64,000 nucleotides of DNA from Actinomadura harenae (GTDB taxonomy: Bacteria > Actinomycetota > Actinomycetes > Streptosporangiales > Streptosporangiaceae). Location: contig NZ_RFFG01000011.1 of NCBI RefSeq assembly GCF_003696215.1, positions 1 through 64,000 of the forward strand, written 5' to 3'. The notes under the pieces were generated by a model. The model ran no database searches and was not told where the DNA came from. It was given only the letters and a program-made list of their open reading frames with translations. A program made the translations under genes and the position numbers. Shown piece by piece: positions 41,535-50,197 of this stretch (the first letter of the stretch is position 1; each line of letters begins with the position of its first letter).

Positions 41535-42923
41535 TTGCCTTCATCCTTTGAGCGCCTCACGGCGTTCGGAAACCAGCTCATCGAAGTACACCTCTGGCTC
41601 CGCGAAGAACTCGGCGTCCTCCGCGAGGACGTCGAGCGGAGCCTTTCCGGCGGAGCCCGCCCACGCGAACTCAGAGCCCACTGCCTGACGTTCTGCTCGG
41701 CCCTGAACCGCCATCACCAAGGCGAGGACGGAAACGCCTTCCACGTTCTCGCCGAACAGTTCCCGGAACTGCGTCCGGTCCTTGAGGAACTGTCGGCGGA
41801 CCACCGCGTCATCGAGGACTCCCTCCGCGGCCTCCAGGCCCTCGTGGACGGCCTGTCGCCCGAGAGCGACCCGGCCAGGGTCCGGAGCGAGCTGGACGGC
41901 CTGGCCGCGCTCATGGAGACCCACTTCACCTACGAGGAGAGGCGCCTCGTCGCCGCGCTCAACGCTCTGGACGTCCCCGAGTGGCGCCGCGACCGCCCGG
42001 CCTTCCTCCAGACGACCGACCCCGACGAAGGGACGCACATGACCCGCGCAGCCATTGAGGAACACACCGTGGCGGGCCCCGAGGACGGCCCCTACGCGAT
42101 CACCACGGGCCCGGACGGCGCCCTGTGGTTCACCCTGGTCGAGGCCGCCGCGATCGGCCGCCTCGTCCCCGGGGAGGAACCCCGGAGATTCGCCGTGGCA
42201 CCGGGCAGCGGCCCGACGATCATCACGCCCGGCCCCGACGGCGCGCTCTGGTTCACCGAGTACCGCGCGAACCGCATCGGCCGTATCACCACCGACGGCG
42301 ACGTCACGGAGTTCCCGCTGCCGACCGCCGAGGCCAGGCCGTTCGGCATCGTCACCGGCCCGGACGGCGCCCTGTGGTTCACCGAGACCGCCACGGACGG
42401 CATCGGCCGCATCACCGTGGACGGCGCCGTGACCGAGTTCCCGCTGCCGGTCAGGGGCGCGTTCCCGTCCGCGATCACGGCGGGCCCGGACGGCGCGCTC
42501 TGGTTCACCATGAACCAGGCCAACGCGATCGGGCGCATCACGACCGGCGGCGAGACCACCCTGTACGACCTGCCCACCGAGGGCGCCGCGCCGGTCGGAA
42601 TCGCCGCGGGCGACGACTGCCTCTGGTTCGTGGAGATCGGCGCGGGTCAGATCGGGCGCATCGATCTCGACGGCCGGGTCACCGAGTTCGCGCTGCCCGA
42701 CCGTGCCTCCCGTCCGCATGCCGTCACCGTGGACGGCGACGGTGTTCCGTGGTTCACCGAATGGGCGGGGAACCGTCTCGGAAGCATCACCGGGGACGGA
42801 ACCGTCACCGGTCACGACCTTCCGACGCCGAAGAGCGAGCCGCACGGCCTGGTCCTCGGGCCGGACCAGGCGCTCTGGGCGGCCCTGGAGATCGGCTCCC
42901 TGGCGCGCCTTCCCCTCGGGTAG
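41535..42923 (+). CDS. hemerythrin-like domain fused to virginiamycin-B-lyase-like propeller
   Basis: 462 residues in one uninterrupted frame. Residues ~1-150 are a hemerythrin HHE domain with its metal-binding His/Glu (EVHLWLREEL, NRHHQGED, SADHRVIEDS, METHFTYEE). Residues ~170-462 form a seven-bladed propeller of the virginiamycin B lyase family, with repeats GPDGALWFTE...IGRITTDGxVTEFPLP and the conserved His of RPHAVTV and EPHGLVL. Vgb linearises type-B streptogramins. An internal ATG at 42039 with GAAGGG upstream could also give a free lyase. TTG 41535 is the likely start (AAGGG upstream). Substrate unproven; many Vgb-like proteins are not resistance enzymes. Confidence 0.75.
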   Translation: MPSSFERLTAFGNQLIEVHLWLREELGVLREDVERSLSGGARPRELRAHCLTFCSALNRHHQGEDGNAFHVLAEQFPELRPVLEELSADHRVIEDSLRGLQALVDGLSPESDPARVRSELDGLAALMETHFTYEERRLVAALNALDVPEWRRDRPAFLQTTDPDEGTHMTRAAIEEHTVAGPEDGPYAITTGPDGALWFTLVEAAAIGRLVPGEEPRRFAVAPGSGPTIITPGPDGALWFTEYRANRIGRITTDGDVTEFPLPTAEARPFGIVTGPDGALWFTETATDGIGRITVDGAVTEFPLPVRGAFPSAITAGPDGALWFTMNQANAIGRITTGGETTLYDLPTEGAAPVGIAAGDDCLWFVEIGAGQIGRIDLDGRVTEFALPDRASRPHAVTVDGDGVPWFTEWAGNRLGSITGDGTVTGHDLPTPKSEPHGLVLGPDQALWAALEIGSLARLPLG

Positions 42924-42932
42924 CGAGCCGGG

Positions 42933-43505
42933 TCAGAGGCGGGGTCGGCGGCCGGAGCGGCGGGGCGGGGGCGGGGAGTCCCCGAGGAGGGACTGGCGGC
43001 GGTGGTCGCCGTCCGCCTCCAGGTGCTCGACGATGGCGCGCAGCGAGTGGGCGAGGGTGTTGCTCTCGTCGGGGGAGAGGGGCGCGGCGACGAAGGTCTC
43101 CTCGGCGTTGAACGCCGGGAACAGGTCGCACATCAGCGTCCCGCCCTCCGGCGTGAGCCGCAGCAGGACCAGGCGCCCGTCGGTGGCGTGCTGGTGGCGT
43201 TCCAGCAGGCCGCGGCCCTCCAGCGTCCGGACGACGCCGGTGAGGGTGCCCTTGGAGATGCCCGCCTCCTCGGCGACGTGGCGGGTCTCCATCTCCTCCC
43301 AGATCCACACCACCCACAGGACGACGAAGGCCGTCCAGGTGAGGTCGGCGCGGCGCAGGACCGAGCCCTCCACGTGCTGCCGGATGGCGGTGGCGGCCCG
43401 GTAGATGTTGGAGACCGCCATCATCGCGTCGTGCCGGATGGGGACGTCGCCCAGCCGCCGCTGGATGGCCTGCTCGGTCTCGCCGAGGGTGTGGTGCCCG
43501 GTCAC
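42933..43505 (-). CDS. MarR-family regulator
   Basis: 190 residues. Winged helix: LTWTAFVVLWVVWIWEEMETRHVAEEAGISKGTLTGVVRTLEGRGLLERHQHATDGRLVLLRLTPEG, including the DxRxxxxxLT wing. The last ~20 residues are Pro/Arg-rich. GTG 43505 has GGAGA upstream. Operator site B lies 52 bp before its start, between it and the permease gene, so autoregulation is likely and it is the best candidate regulator for the six-site regulon. MarR proteins of this kind often respond to phenolic ligands, which would suit an aromatic pathway. Confidence 0.88.
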   Translation of the reverse strand: MTGHHTLGETEQAIQRRLGDVPIRHDAMMAVSNIYRAATAIRQHVEGSVLRRADLTWTAFVVLWVVWIWEEMETRHVAEEAGISKGTLTGVVRTLEGRGLLERHQHATDGRLVLLRLTPEGGTLMCDLFPAFNAEETFVAAPLSPDESNTLAHSLRAIVEHLEADGDHRRQSLLGDSPPPPRRSGRRPRL

Positions 43506-43556
43506 GCGCTCTCCATCCGTCGTCGGCTCCCGAGAAACCTACTCTTGTCGGAGCTC

Positions 43557-43570
43557 GTTTGAATCCGTAC
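43557..43570. promoter_or_regulatory. amine-catabolism operator, site B
   Basis: GTTTG-AATC-CGTAC between the divergent marR and permease genes. Flanks match site C (CGTACG(A/T)T), so the full element may be about 20 bp. Confidence 0.55.
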
Positions 43571-43730
43571 GATCCCTGCAACCCGGAAGTCGTGCGGGGT
43601 CGAACGACCCATCCGCCCTGCATATCGGGCAGTGGCGGGCGATCCGCGCCCTGCCCCCGACGAACTCCCCGGGCGATCCTCCCGCGCGCACCCACCCCCG
43701 CACTCACCCGCGCCCAGCCTGGAGCCGTTG

Positions 43731-45176
43731 ATGGCGATCTCAGATGTCGCATCCCCCTTGTCCGCTCCCGCCGACCAGCCCGGACGCCGCATCGGCGTGC
43801 CTGGCATCGTGTTCTTCGTCGTCGCCGCGTCCGCGCCCCTGACCGTCGCGGCGGGCGGCATGCCCACCTCGTTCGCGGTGTCGCGGACGCTCGGCATCCC
43901 GGCCCTCTACGTGGTGCTCGGAGCCCTGCTCATCGTCTTCACCGGCGGATACGCCGCGATGAGCCGCTCGATCGCCAACGCCGGGGCCTTCTACGCCTAC
44001 GTCACCCACGGCCTCGGGCGCGTGGCCGGGGTCGGGACGGCGTTCATCGCGCTGCTGTCCTACAACACCATGCAGGTCGGCCTGTACGGCATCTTCGGCT
44101 TCACCACGGCCGACCTGCTCAAGAGCAAGCTCGGCTGGGACCTCCCGTGGTGGGTTGTCGCGCTCGCCGGGGTCGCGGTCGTGGCCGTCCTCGGGTTCCG
44201 CCGGATCGACCTGAACGCCCGGGTCCTCGGCGTCCTGCTCGGGATCGAGTTCCTGACCGTCCTGGTGTTCGACCTCGCCCAGTTCGGGGACGCGCCGGAC
44301 GGCGTGACCGCGCAGCCGCTCGGCTGGGACGCCGTCCAGACGGGCGCGACCGGCGCGGCCATGGTCGCCGCGATGGCCAGCTTCATGGGCTTCGAGGCCG
44401 CCGCGATCTACAGCGAGGAGTGCCGCGACCCGCGCCGGACGGTCGCCCGCGCGACCTACATCGCCGTCGCGATCATCGCCGGGTTCTACGCGTTCACCGC
44501 CTGGGCCATGACGATCGGCGCGGGCCCGAGCCAGATCATCGACCGGTCCGGCAAGGAGGGCCCCGGGATGGTCTGGGGCCTGGCGACCGAGCACGTGAAC
44601 AGGACGTTCTCGGACGTCGCCCAGTTCTTCCTGGTCACGAGCCTGTTCGCGGCGCTGCTGTCGTTCCACAACGCGGTCGCGCGCTACTTCTTCTCGCTCG
44701 GACGCGACGGCGTGCTCCCCGCCCCGCTCGCCCGGACGCACGCCAAGCACCAGTCGCCGCACATCGGCTCGGCGACGCAGACGGTCCTGGCGATCGCCGT
44801 GGTCGTCGCGTTCGCGATCTCCGGCAAGGACCCGGTGCTCACGCTGTTCAACTGGTTCACCAACCTCGGCGCGCTCGGCGTGATGCTGCTGCTCGCGCTG
44901 ACCTCGGCCGCCGTCGTCGCGTACTTCCTCAAGGACGCGCGGAACGAGAACCTCTGGAACCGCATGATCGCGCCGACCCTGGCCGGGCTCGGGCTGGCCG
45001 CGCTGTTCGTCGTCTGCCTGCGCAACTTCGACGCCCTGCTCGGCGCGGACAAGAACTCCCCGCTGGTCTGGGTCCTGCCCGGCCTGATCTTCGTCTTCGG
45101 GCTGGTCGGCGTCGGGTTCGCGCTCGTCCTGCGGGCGCGGCGCCCGGAGGTCTACGAGCGCATCGGCCGCGGCTGA
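43731..45176 (+). CDS. APC-superfamily amino acid/amine permease
   Basis: 481 residues with about 12 membrane helices. The first, VPGIVFFVVAASAPLTVAAGG, and AGAFYAYVTHGLGR, SFMGFEAAAIYSEECRDPRRTV are classic APC motifs (amine-binding region of helices 1 and 6). It imports an amino acid or amine by ion or proton coupling. Position next to marR in the gamma-glutamyl region makes an amine such as a polyamine, tyramine or ethanolamine a likely substrate (inferred). ATG 43731 has GGAG six bases upstream. Ends at a strong hairpin. Confidence 0.9.
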   Translation: MAISDVASPLSAPADQPGRRIGVPGIVFFVVAASAPLTVAAGGMPTSFAVSRTLGIPALYVVLGALLIVFTGGYAAMSRSIANAGAFYAYVTHGLGRVAGVGTAFIALLSYNTMQVGLYGIFGFTTADLLKSKLGWDLPWWVVALAGVAVVAVLGFRRIDLNARVLGVLLGIEFLTVLVFDLAQFGDAPDGVTAQPLGWDAVQTGATGAAMVAAMASFMGFEAAAIYSEECRDPRRTVARATYIAVAIIAGFYAFTAWAMTIGAGPSQIIDRSGKEGPGMVWGLATEHVNRTFSDVAQFFLVTSLFAALLSFHNAVARYFFSLGRDGVLPAPLARTHAKHQSPHIGSATQTVLAIAVVVAFAISGKDPVLTLFNWFTNLGALGVMLLLALTSAAVVAYFLKDARNENLWNRMIAPTLAGLGLAALFVVCLRNFDALLGADKNSPLVWVLPGLIFVFGLVGVGFALVLRARRPEVYERIGRG

Positions 45177-45189
45177 CGCGCATAACGCC

Positions 45190-45228
45190 GAAGCGGCGTG
45201 CCGGGGGAGTTCCCTGGCACGCCGCTTC
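45190..45228. terminator. bidirectional hairpin terminator
   Basis: GAAGCGGCGTGCC at 45190-45202 pairs with 45216-45228 (13 bp) with extra GGGA/TCCC pairing inside, between the convergent permease and acetoacetate-decarboxylase-family genes. Confidence 0.85.
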
Positions 45229-45239
45229 CGCTCAGACCG

Positions 45240-46025
45240 TCAGGCGAGCTTGCGCCCGCCGTTCCAGACGACGCCGACCTGCCGGTAGTAGGCGCCGATG
45301 ATCTCGTCCACTTCCAGGGACGCGAGCTCCTCGGTCGGGGCGTCGAACAGCCGCAGCTCGGCGTCGCCGCGCCACGCCGGGCCCGCCTCGAACGAGGACG
45401 CGCCGGACTCGATCAGCTCGTCCAGCGCGGGCGCGCCGCCGGGCTCGATGCTCGGCAGGTACCGGTGGTGGGCCATGGGGTGGCCGTTGACGAACCCGTT
45501 CGTCTCGGACGGCCCGCGCAGCGTCACCACGGCCTCGGCCAGGCGCCGGTCGGCGGCGGCGAGCGTCGCGCCGAACCGTCCGCCCTCGGCGATGCGCGGC
45601 GCGGCCCCGCCGAACGGGTGCGGACGGGTCTGGTGGATCGAGCCGAGCTTCTTCGGGTAGCCCTGGTGCAGGCCGCGCGCGATCGCGAAGTCCTTGTCGA
45701 CCCAGATGTAGACACAGCGCGAGTAGGTCCGTCCCTCGAAGGAGCACCGGACGACGACGAAGCACTCCTTGTACTGCGAGCGCACCGGGTCGAGCAGCTC
45801 CTCGCCCGAGGACGAGCAGGACTGCCAGTCCGCCCAGATGAGCGCGACCGCGCCCGGGTCCTCGTCGGCGAGGGACAGCGGCGCGGGCAGCAGCTCGGCC
45901 ACGCGCGCCGGGTCCGTCCGGTACTCGATCGTGAGCAGGTCGCCGGAGTAGTGCCACGGCGGGCTCGGGATCAGCGACGACCGGCCCGTCGCGGTTCGGG
46001 GGTGCAGGAAGCCTCGCACGTCCAT
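45240..46025 (-). CDS. acetoacetate-decarboxylase-family protein
   Basis: 261 residues with the ADC fold. LLTIEYRTDPARVAELLPAPL at the start and GYPKKLGSI, whose Lys corresponds to the Schiff-base lysine of acetoacetate decarboxylase, are visible. Family members decarboxylate beta-keto acids or act as aldolase-dehydratases. Here it sits in the amine/aromatic region with operator site C 20 bp upstream, so it may act on a ring-cleavage or keto-acid intermediate (inferred). AAGGAG lies four bases before ATG 46025. Confidence 0.82.
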   Translation of the reverse strand: MDVRGFLHPRTATGRSSLIPSPPWHYSGDLLTIEYRTDPARVAELLPAPLSLADEDPGAVALIWADWQSCSSSGEELLDPVRSQYKECFVVVRCSFEGRTYSRCVYIWVDKDFAIARGLHQGYPKKLGSIHQTRPHPFGGAAPRIAEGGRFGATLAAADRRLAEAVVTLRGPSETNGFVNGHPMAHHRYLPSIEPGGAPALDELIESGASSFEAGPAWRGDAELRLFDAPTEELASLEVDEIIGAYYRQVGVVWNGGRKLA

Positions 46026-46044
46026 GCTGCTCCTTCGGATGTTC

Positions 46045-46058
46045 GTTTGGGTCCGTAC
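46045..46058. promoter_or_regulatory. amine-catabolism operator, site C
   Basis: GTTTG-GGTC-CGTAC, 20 bp before the start of the acetoacetate-decarboxylase-family gene (minus strand). Confidence 0.55.
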
Positions 46059-46145
46059 GTTATCGGCGGGCTTCGAACATGACCAGGGGCCGGACCGGAT
46101 TTCGGTCGCCCGGAGGTCTTGTCAGCGCTTACTTCGCCTCATATG

Positions 46146-46159
46146 GTTTGGGCTCAAAT
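46146..46159. promoter_or_regulatory. amine-catabolism operator, site F
   Basis: GTTTG-GGCT-CAAAT, 28 bp before the GTG of the glutamine-synthetase-like gene; last base of the right arm differs from site D. Confidence 0.5.
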
Positions 46160-46186
46160 GACCCCCCGGTGAGGGAGTGTTCGACG

Positions 46187-47605
46187 GTGAACAACCCACT
46201 CGACCCGGCCCGTGACCACACCGCCGCGGGCCCGGACACCGCCCCGGCCGCCGGCCCGGCCGCGGACCTGGACGTCGCGTCCGTCGTGGAACGGCTCGTC
46301 GCGGACGGGATCGACGTCGTCCGCGTCGCCTACCCCGACCTCATCGGCACCGAGCGCGCCCGGGACGTCCTGGTCGAGCAGCTGCCCGGAGTGATGGAGC
46401 ACGGCCTGGCGTTCTGCCGGGCGGTCTACCACACCACGCCGATGGGCGACGTCGTCCCGGTGCCCGAGGGACTCGGCGCCGGGCTCCCCGACATCCGGGT
46501 CGTCCCCGACCTCGCGACGCTCACCCCGATCCCCTGGGAGCCGGGCGTCGCGCACTGCCTCGGCGAGGCCTACGAGCCCGAGGGCGAGGACCACTGTCCC
46601 GAGGGACCGCGCGAGGTGCTCCGCCGCGTCACCGCCGCCCTCGGCGCGACCGGCCGCACCGCCGTCGCCGGCCCCGAGCTCGAGTACTTCCTCTGCGAGC
46701 CCGACCCGCAGAGCCCCACCGGCTGGCGCCGCTACGGCGACGCCCCCGGCAACGTCTACGTCGCCGGACGCAAGGGCGACCCCGAGGGCCACCTGCTGTC
46801 CACGCTCCGCCACCTGAGGGACTTCGGGATCGGCGTGACCATGGGCAACCACGAGTTCTCCGGCGGCCAGTTCGAGATCAACCTGAACCACTCCGAGGCC
46901 CTCGACGCCGCCGACCGCGCCTTCCGGTTCAAGTCCGCCGTCAAGGAGATCGCCCGCCACGAGGGACGGCTCGCCACGTTCATGGCCAAGCCGTTCAACG
47001 ACGAGGGCGGCTCCGGCTTCCACGTCCACCTGTCGGTCTGCGACGAGGCCGGACGCAACGTCTTCGCCGACGAGACCGGCGAGCACGGCCTCTCCGACAC
47101 CGCGCGGCACGCCATCGCCGGCGTCCTGGCCCACGCGCCCGCGCTCGCCGCCCTGTTCAACCCGACGATCAACTCCTACAAGCGGTTCGGGCCGGACACC
47201 CTCGCGCCGTGGCTGATCGACTGGGGCCTGGACAACCGCAGCGCGATGGTCCGCGTCCCGCCGGAGCGCGGCGCCGCGAGCCGGATCGAGGTCCGCCTCG
47301 GCGACGCGACCGCCAACCCCTACCTCGGCATCGCCGGGCTCGTCGCCGCCGTCCACCTCGGCGTCCGCGACAAGCTCGACTGCCCCGCGCCGCTGGAGGG
47401 GTACGGCTACGACGCCGAGCGCTCCCCGCTGCTGCCCGCCGACCTCCCCGCCGCCCTGGACGCGCTGGAGGCCGACACCGACCTGACCTCCGTGCTCGGC
47501 GAGGAGTTCGTCCGGGCGTTCCTGACCTACAAGCGCGACGAGGTGGAGCGCTTCCAGCGGTACGTCACCGACTGGGAGTTCCGCGAGTACGCCTACCACC
47601 TCTAG
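46187..47605 (+). CDS. glutamine-synthetase-like gamma-glutamyl-amine ligase (PuuA/GlnA3-like)
   Basis: 472 residues. GS catalytic domain: VAGPELEYFLCE (E-x-E metal site), GNHEFSGGQFEINL, FMAKPFNDEGGSGFHVHLS (NGSGxHxH type), NPTINSYKRF and NRSAMVRVPPERGAASRIEVR. It lacks the regulatory Tyr-loop of true GlnA and the N-terminal part is shorter, as in PuuA, IpuC, AtdA1 and Streptomyces GlnA3/GlnA4. These ligate glutamate to polyamines, ethanolamine, isopropylamine or anilines. GTG 46187 has GGGAG about 10 bases upstream. Followed at 13 bp by a P450, and preceded by operator site F. Confidence 0.87.
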   Translation: MNNPLDPARDHTAAGPDTAPAAGPAADLDVASVVERLVADGIDVVRVAYPDLIGTERARDVLVEQLPGVMEHGLAFCRAVYHTTPMGDVVPVPEGLGAGLPDIRVVPDLATLTPIPWEPGVAHCLGEAYEPEGEDHCPEGPREVLRRVTAALGATGRTAVAGPELEYFLCEPDPQSPTGWRRYGDAPGNVYVAGRKGDPEGHLLSTLRHLRDFGIGVTMGNHEFSGGQFEINLNHSEALDAADRAFRFKSAVKEIARHEGRLATFMAKPFNDEGGSGFHVHLSVCDEAGRNVFADETGEHGLSDTARHAIAGVLAHAPALAALFNPTINSYKRFGPDTLAPWLIDWGLDNRSAMVRVPPERGAASRIEVRLGDATANPYLGIAGLVAAVHLGVRDKLDCPAPLEGYGYDAERSPLLPADLPAALDALEADTDLTSVLGEEFVRAFLTYKRDEVERFQRYVTDWEFREYAYHL

Positions 47606-47618
47606 TAAGGAGCCTCGT

Positions 47619-48869
47619 TTGAGCACCGCGACCTCCCTGGACCTCGCCGACCCGGACCTCTTCCTGGACGGCGCGACCCCCTACCGGATCTTCGCCGACC
47701 TGCGCCGCACCGACCCCGTCCACTGGACGCCGGAGCACGACGGCGGCAGCGGCTTCTGGTCGCTGACCAAGCACGCCGACATCGTCCGCGTCGACCGCGA
47801 CGCCGAGACCTTCACGTCCACGAAGTTCGTGAACCTGGAGGAGGTGGACGACCGGCAGGCGAGCATCCGCCGCTCGCTGCTGGAGACCGACGGGCCGCGC
47901 CACCACGCCCTGCGCCGCGTCCTCCAGCGCCAGTTCACCCCGCGCGCCGTCGCCGGGTACGAGACGTTCCTGCGCGGACTCACCGCCCAGACCCTCGACC
48001 GGGCGCTCGCCAAGGGCACGTTCGACTTCGTCAAGGAGGTCGCCGCCGACTTCCCGATCAACGTGCTCGCCCGCATGATGGACGTCCCGGAGGACGACAC
48101 CACCCGGCTCATCGAGTGGGGCAACCGGATCATCGCCAACCAGGACCCCGAGTACGCCGACGTCGTCATCCACAGCGCCGAGTCGGAGAAGTACAAGGAC
48201 CTGCCGTTCCGCTCGCCCGCCGCCCTCGAGGTCTTCGAGTACGGCCGCGACCTGGCCGCGCGCCGCCGCGGCGGCGCCGGCGAGGACCTGGTGTCGAAGC
48301 TGGTCAACGAGGTCCCGCTGGACGGCGAGCCGCTGTCCGGGCACGACTTCGACAACTACTTCCTGCTGCTGGTCGTCGCGGGCAACGAGACCACCCGGCA
48401 CGCCATCACCCACACGATGCGCGCCCTCATCGACCACCCCGAGCAGGCCGACCGGCTCCGCGCGAACCCGGCGCTCATGGAGCAGGCCGTCGAGGAGTTC
48501 CTGCGCTGGGCGTCCCCGGTGTACCACTTCCGCCGGACGGCCACCCGCGACGTCGAGCTGCGCGACAAGACGATCCGCGAGGGCGACAAGGTCGTCCTCT
48601 GGTTCGCCTCCGGCAACCGCGACGAGGACGTCTTCGAGAACCCCGACGTCTTCGACGTGACCCGCACGCCGAACGACCACGTCACCTTCGGCAAGGGCAG
48701 CCCGCACTTCTGCCTGGGCAACGCGCTCGCCCGCCTGGAGCTGCGCGTCATGTTCGAGGAACTGCTGCCGCGGCTCGCCGACATCCGCCTCGCGGGCGAC
48801 GTCCGGCGCGTCCGGTCCAACTTCGTGAACGGCATCAAGGAGATGCCGGTCACCGTCACCCTCGCCTGA
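47619..48869 (+). CDS. cytochrome P450 (amine/aromatic regulon)
   Basis: 416 residues. LETDGPRHHALRRVLQRQFTPR, helix I LLVVAGNETTRHAITH (AGNETT), EEFLRWASPVYHFRR and haem loop FGKGSPHFCLGNALARLE with Cys365. The final VRSNFVNGIKEMPVTV is typical of the CYP124/CYP125/CYP142 type. TTG 47619 is a clear start: AAGGAG lies six bases upstream. Co-transcribed with the glutamine-synthetase-like ligase, so it probably oxidises the gamma-glutamylated amine or the freed aromatic acid. Electron supply likely from the ferredoxin and reductase at 40.0-41.4 kb. Confidence 0.93.
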   Translation: MSTATSLDLADPDLFLDGATPYRIFADLRRTDPVHWTPEHDGGSGFWSLTKHADIVRVDRDAETFTSTKFVNLEEVDDRQASIRRSLLETDGPRHHALRRVLQRQFTPRAVAGYETFLRGLTAQTLDRALAKGTFDFVKEVAADFPINVLARMMDVPEDDTTRLIEWGNRIIANQDPEYADVVIHSAESEKYKDLPFRSPAALEVFEYGRDLAARRRGGAGEDLVSKLVNEVPLDGEPLSGHDFDNYFLLLVVAGNETTRHAITHTMRALIDHPEQADRLRANPALMEQAVEEFLRWASPVYHFRRTATRDVELRDKTIREGDKVVLWFASGNRDEDVFENPDVFDVTRTPNDHVTFGKGSPHFCLGNALARLELRVMFEELLPRLADIRLAGDVRRVRSNFVNGIKEMPVTVTLA

Positions 48870-48875
48870 TGAACC

Positions 48876-48905
48876 GGGGTGGGCCCGCCCGCACGGGCCC
48901 GCCCC
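48876..48905. terminator. bidirectional hairpin terminator
   Basis: GGGGTGGGCCCG at 48876-48887 with CGGGCCCGCCCC at 48894-48905 (one mismatch), right after the P450 stop and up to the end of the convergent MFS gene. Confidence 0.75.
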
Positions 48906-48906
48906 C

Positions 48907-50118
48907 TCAGCGGCGTCGCGCGATCGCCACGGCCGCGACCGCGCCCACCGACAGCAGGACGGCGAACCACAGCATCGACGCGTGGAACCCGAAGTTGCGC
49001 TGCGCCACGGTGAACGCGACCGACGGAAGCCCCGTCCCCACATAGGCGACGGCGAAGAACACCGCGAGGACGCCCGCCCGCGACTCCGGCCGGGCCGCCC
49101 CGGCCGCCTCGGCCAGCGCCGCCTTGAACAGCAGCCCCGCGCCCGCCCCCGTCACCGCGGCCGCGACCAGGAACACCGCGAGCGACGGCCGGTACAGCGA
49201 CAGGACGGTCAGCGCGAGCCCCGCCGGGAACAGCACGACGCCGAACCCCGACATCCGCGTCTCCGACCAGCCCCCCGCCGCGAGCTGCACGACCGCGCTC
49301 GCCGCGAAAAGGATGAACCCGGGCATCCCGCCCGCGAACACCGACGACGCGCCGAGCTCGCCGCGCAGCATCACCGCGCTCAGCGCCGAGAAGAACCCCA
49401 TCACCGCGAACGCGAACGCACCCATCCCCGTGGCCCCCGCGAACACCGCCCCCGCCCCGGGCCGCAGCCCGAACCGGCGCGGCGTGCGCTCCGACCCGGT
49501 CACCGTCTCCGGCGCGTCCAGCAGCAGGACGACCGCCAGTGCCGTCATCGTCACCGCGAACACCACGAACGTCGTGGCCAGCGGCCTCGGCGCCCACGCG
49601 CCCAGCACCCCGGCGACCAGCGGCCCGAGCGCCAGCCCGCCCAGGTTCGCCGACGCCGCGACGACCCCCGGCACCGGCGACAGCGGACGGTCCGGATGCG
49701 CCCGATGGAACAGATCGGACAGATAGGTCGTCGCGGTCGCCGCCATCAGGCCCGTCCCGACCCCGTTCAGCGCCCGCGCGACGATCAGCGCCGGCAGCCC
49801 GTGCCAGACCACGAACAGCACCGCCGACCCCGTCGTGACCAGCAGTGCCGGGACGATCACCACCCGCCGCCCGTGCCGGTCCGACAGATGCCCGAGCAGC
49901 AGGAACCCGGTGGCCGTCCCGACGACGATCGCCGCGAACGCCACCGTCACCATCGTCGGCCCGAGCCGGTCCCGCGCCGCGAACAGTGGCCACAGCGGGG
50001 TCGGCGCGGTCCCGAACGCCATCACGACCGCGAACGCCGCCGCCGTGACCCAGAACGCGCGCGTGTACGCCCCGACCTCCGCGCGTGGACGGCTCCGAAC
50101 CAGGGACACGACAGGCAT
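48907..50118 (-). CDS. MFS transporter
   Basis: 403 residues, 12 predicted helices. Motif A GHLSDRHGRRVVIVPALL between helices 2 and 3 and ALNGVGTGLMAATATTYLSDLF are clear. It belongs to the AraJ/drug-efflux-like 12-TM group, but the substrate is not evident. ATG 50118 has GGAG five bases upstream. The start is divergent from a LysR regulator with three repeated half-sites between them, so it is probably LysR-controlled. Confidence 0.88.
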   Translation of the reverse strand: MPVVSLVRSRPRAEVGAYTRAFWVTAAAFAVVMAFGTAPTPLWPLFAARDRLGPTMVTVAFAAIVVGTATGFLLLGHLSDRHGRRVVIVPALLVTTGSAVLFVVWHGLPALIVARALNGVGTGLMAATATTYLSDLFHRAHPDRPLSPVPGVVAASANLGGLALGPLVAGVLGAWAPRPLATTFVVFAVTMTALAVVLLLDAPETVTGSERTPRRFGLRPGAGAVFAGATGMGAFAFAVMGFFSALSAVMLRGELGASSVFAGGMPGFILFAASAVVQLAAGGWSETRMSGFGVVLFPAGLALTVLSLYRPSLAVFLVAAAVTGAGAGLLFKAALAEAAGAARPESRAGVLAVFFAVAYVGTGLPSVAFTVAQRNFGFHASMLWFAVLLSVGAVAAVAIARRR

Positions 50119-50197
50119 ACCAACTCCATTCGAACGGGTGACCCCTCCAGAGAAGCAAGCCGCCGAGCCCGGTCCAACCCCCTCCACGGCAGAAAGT

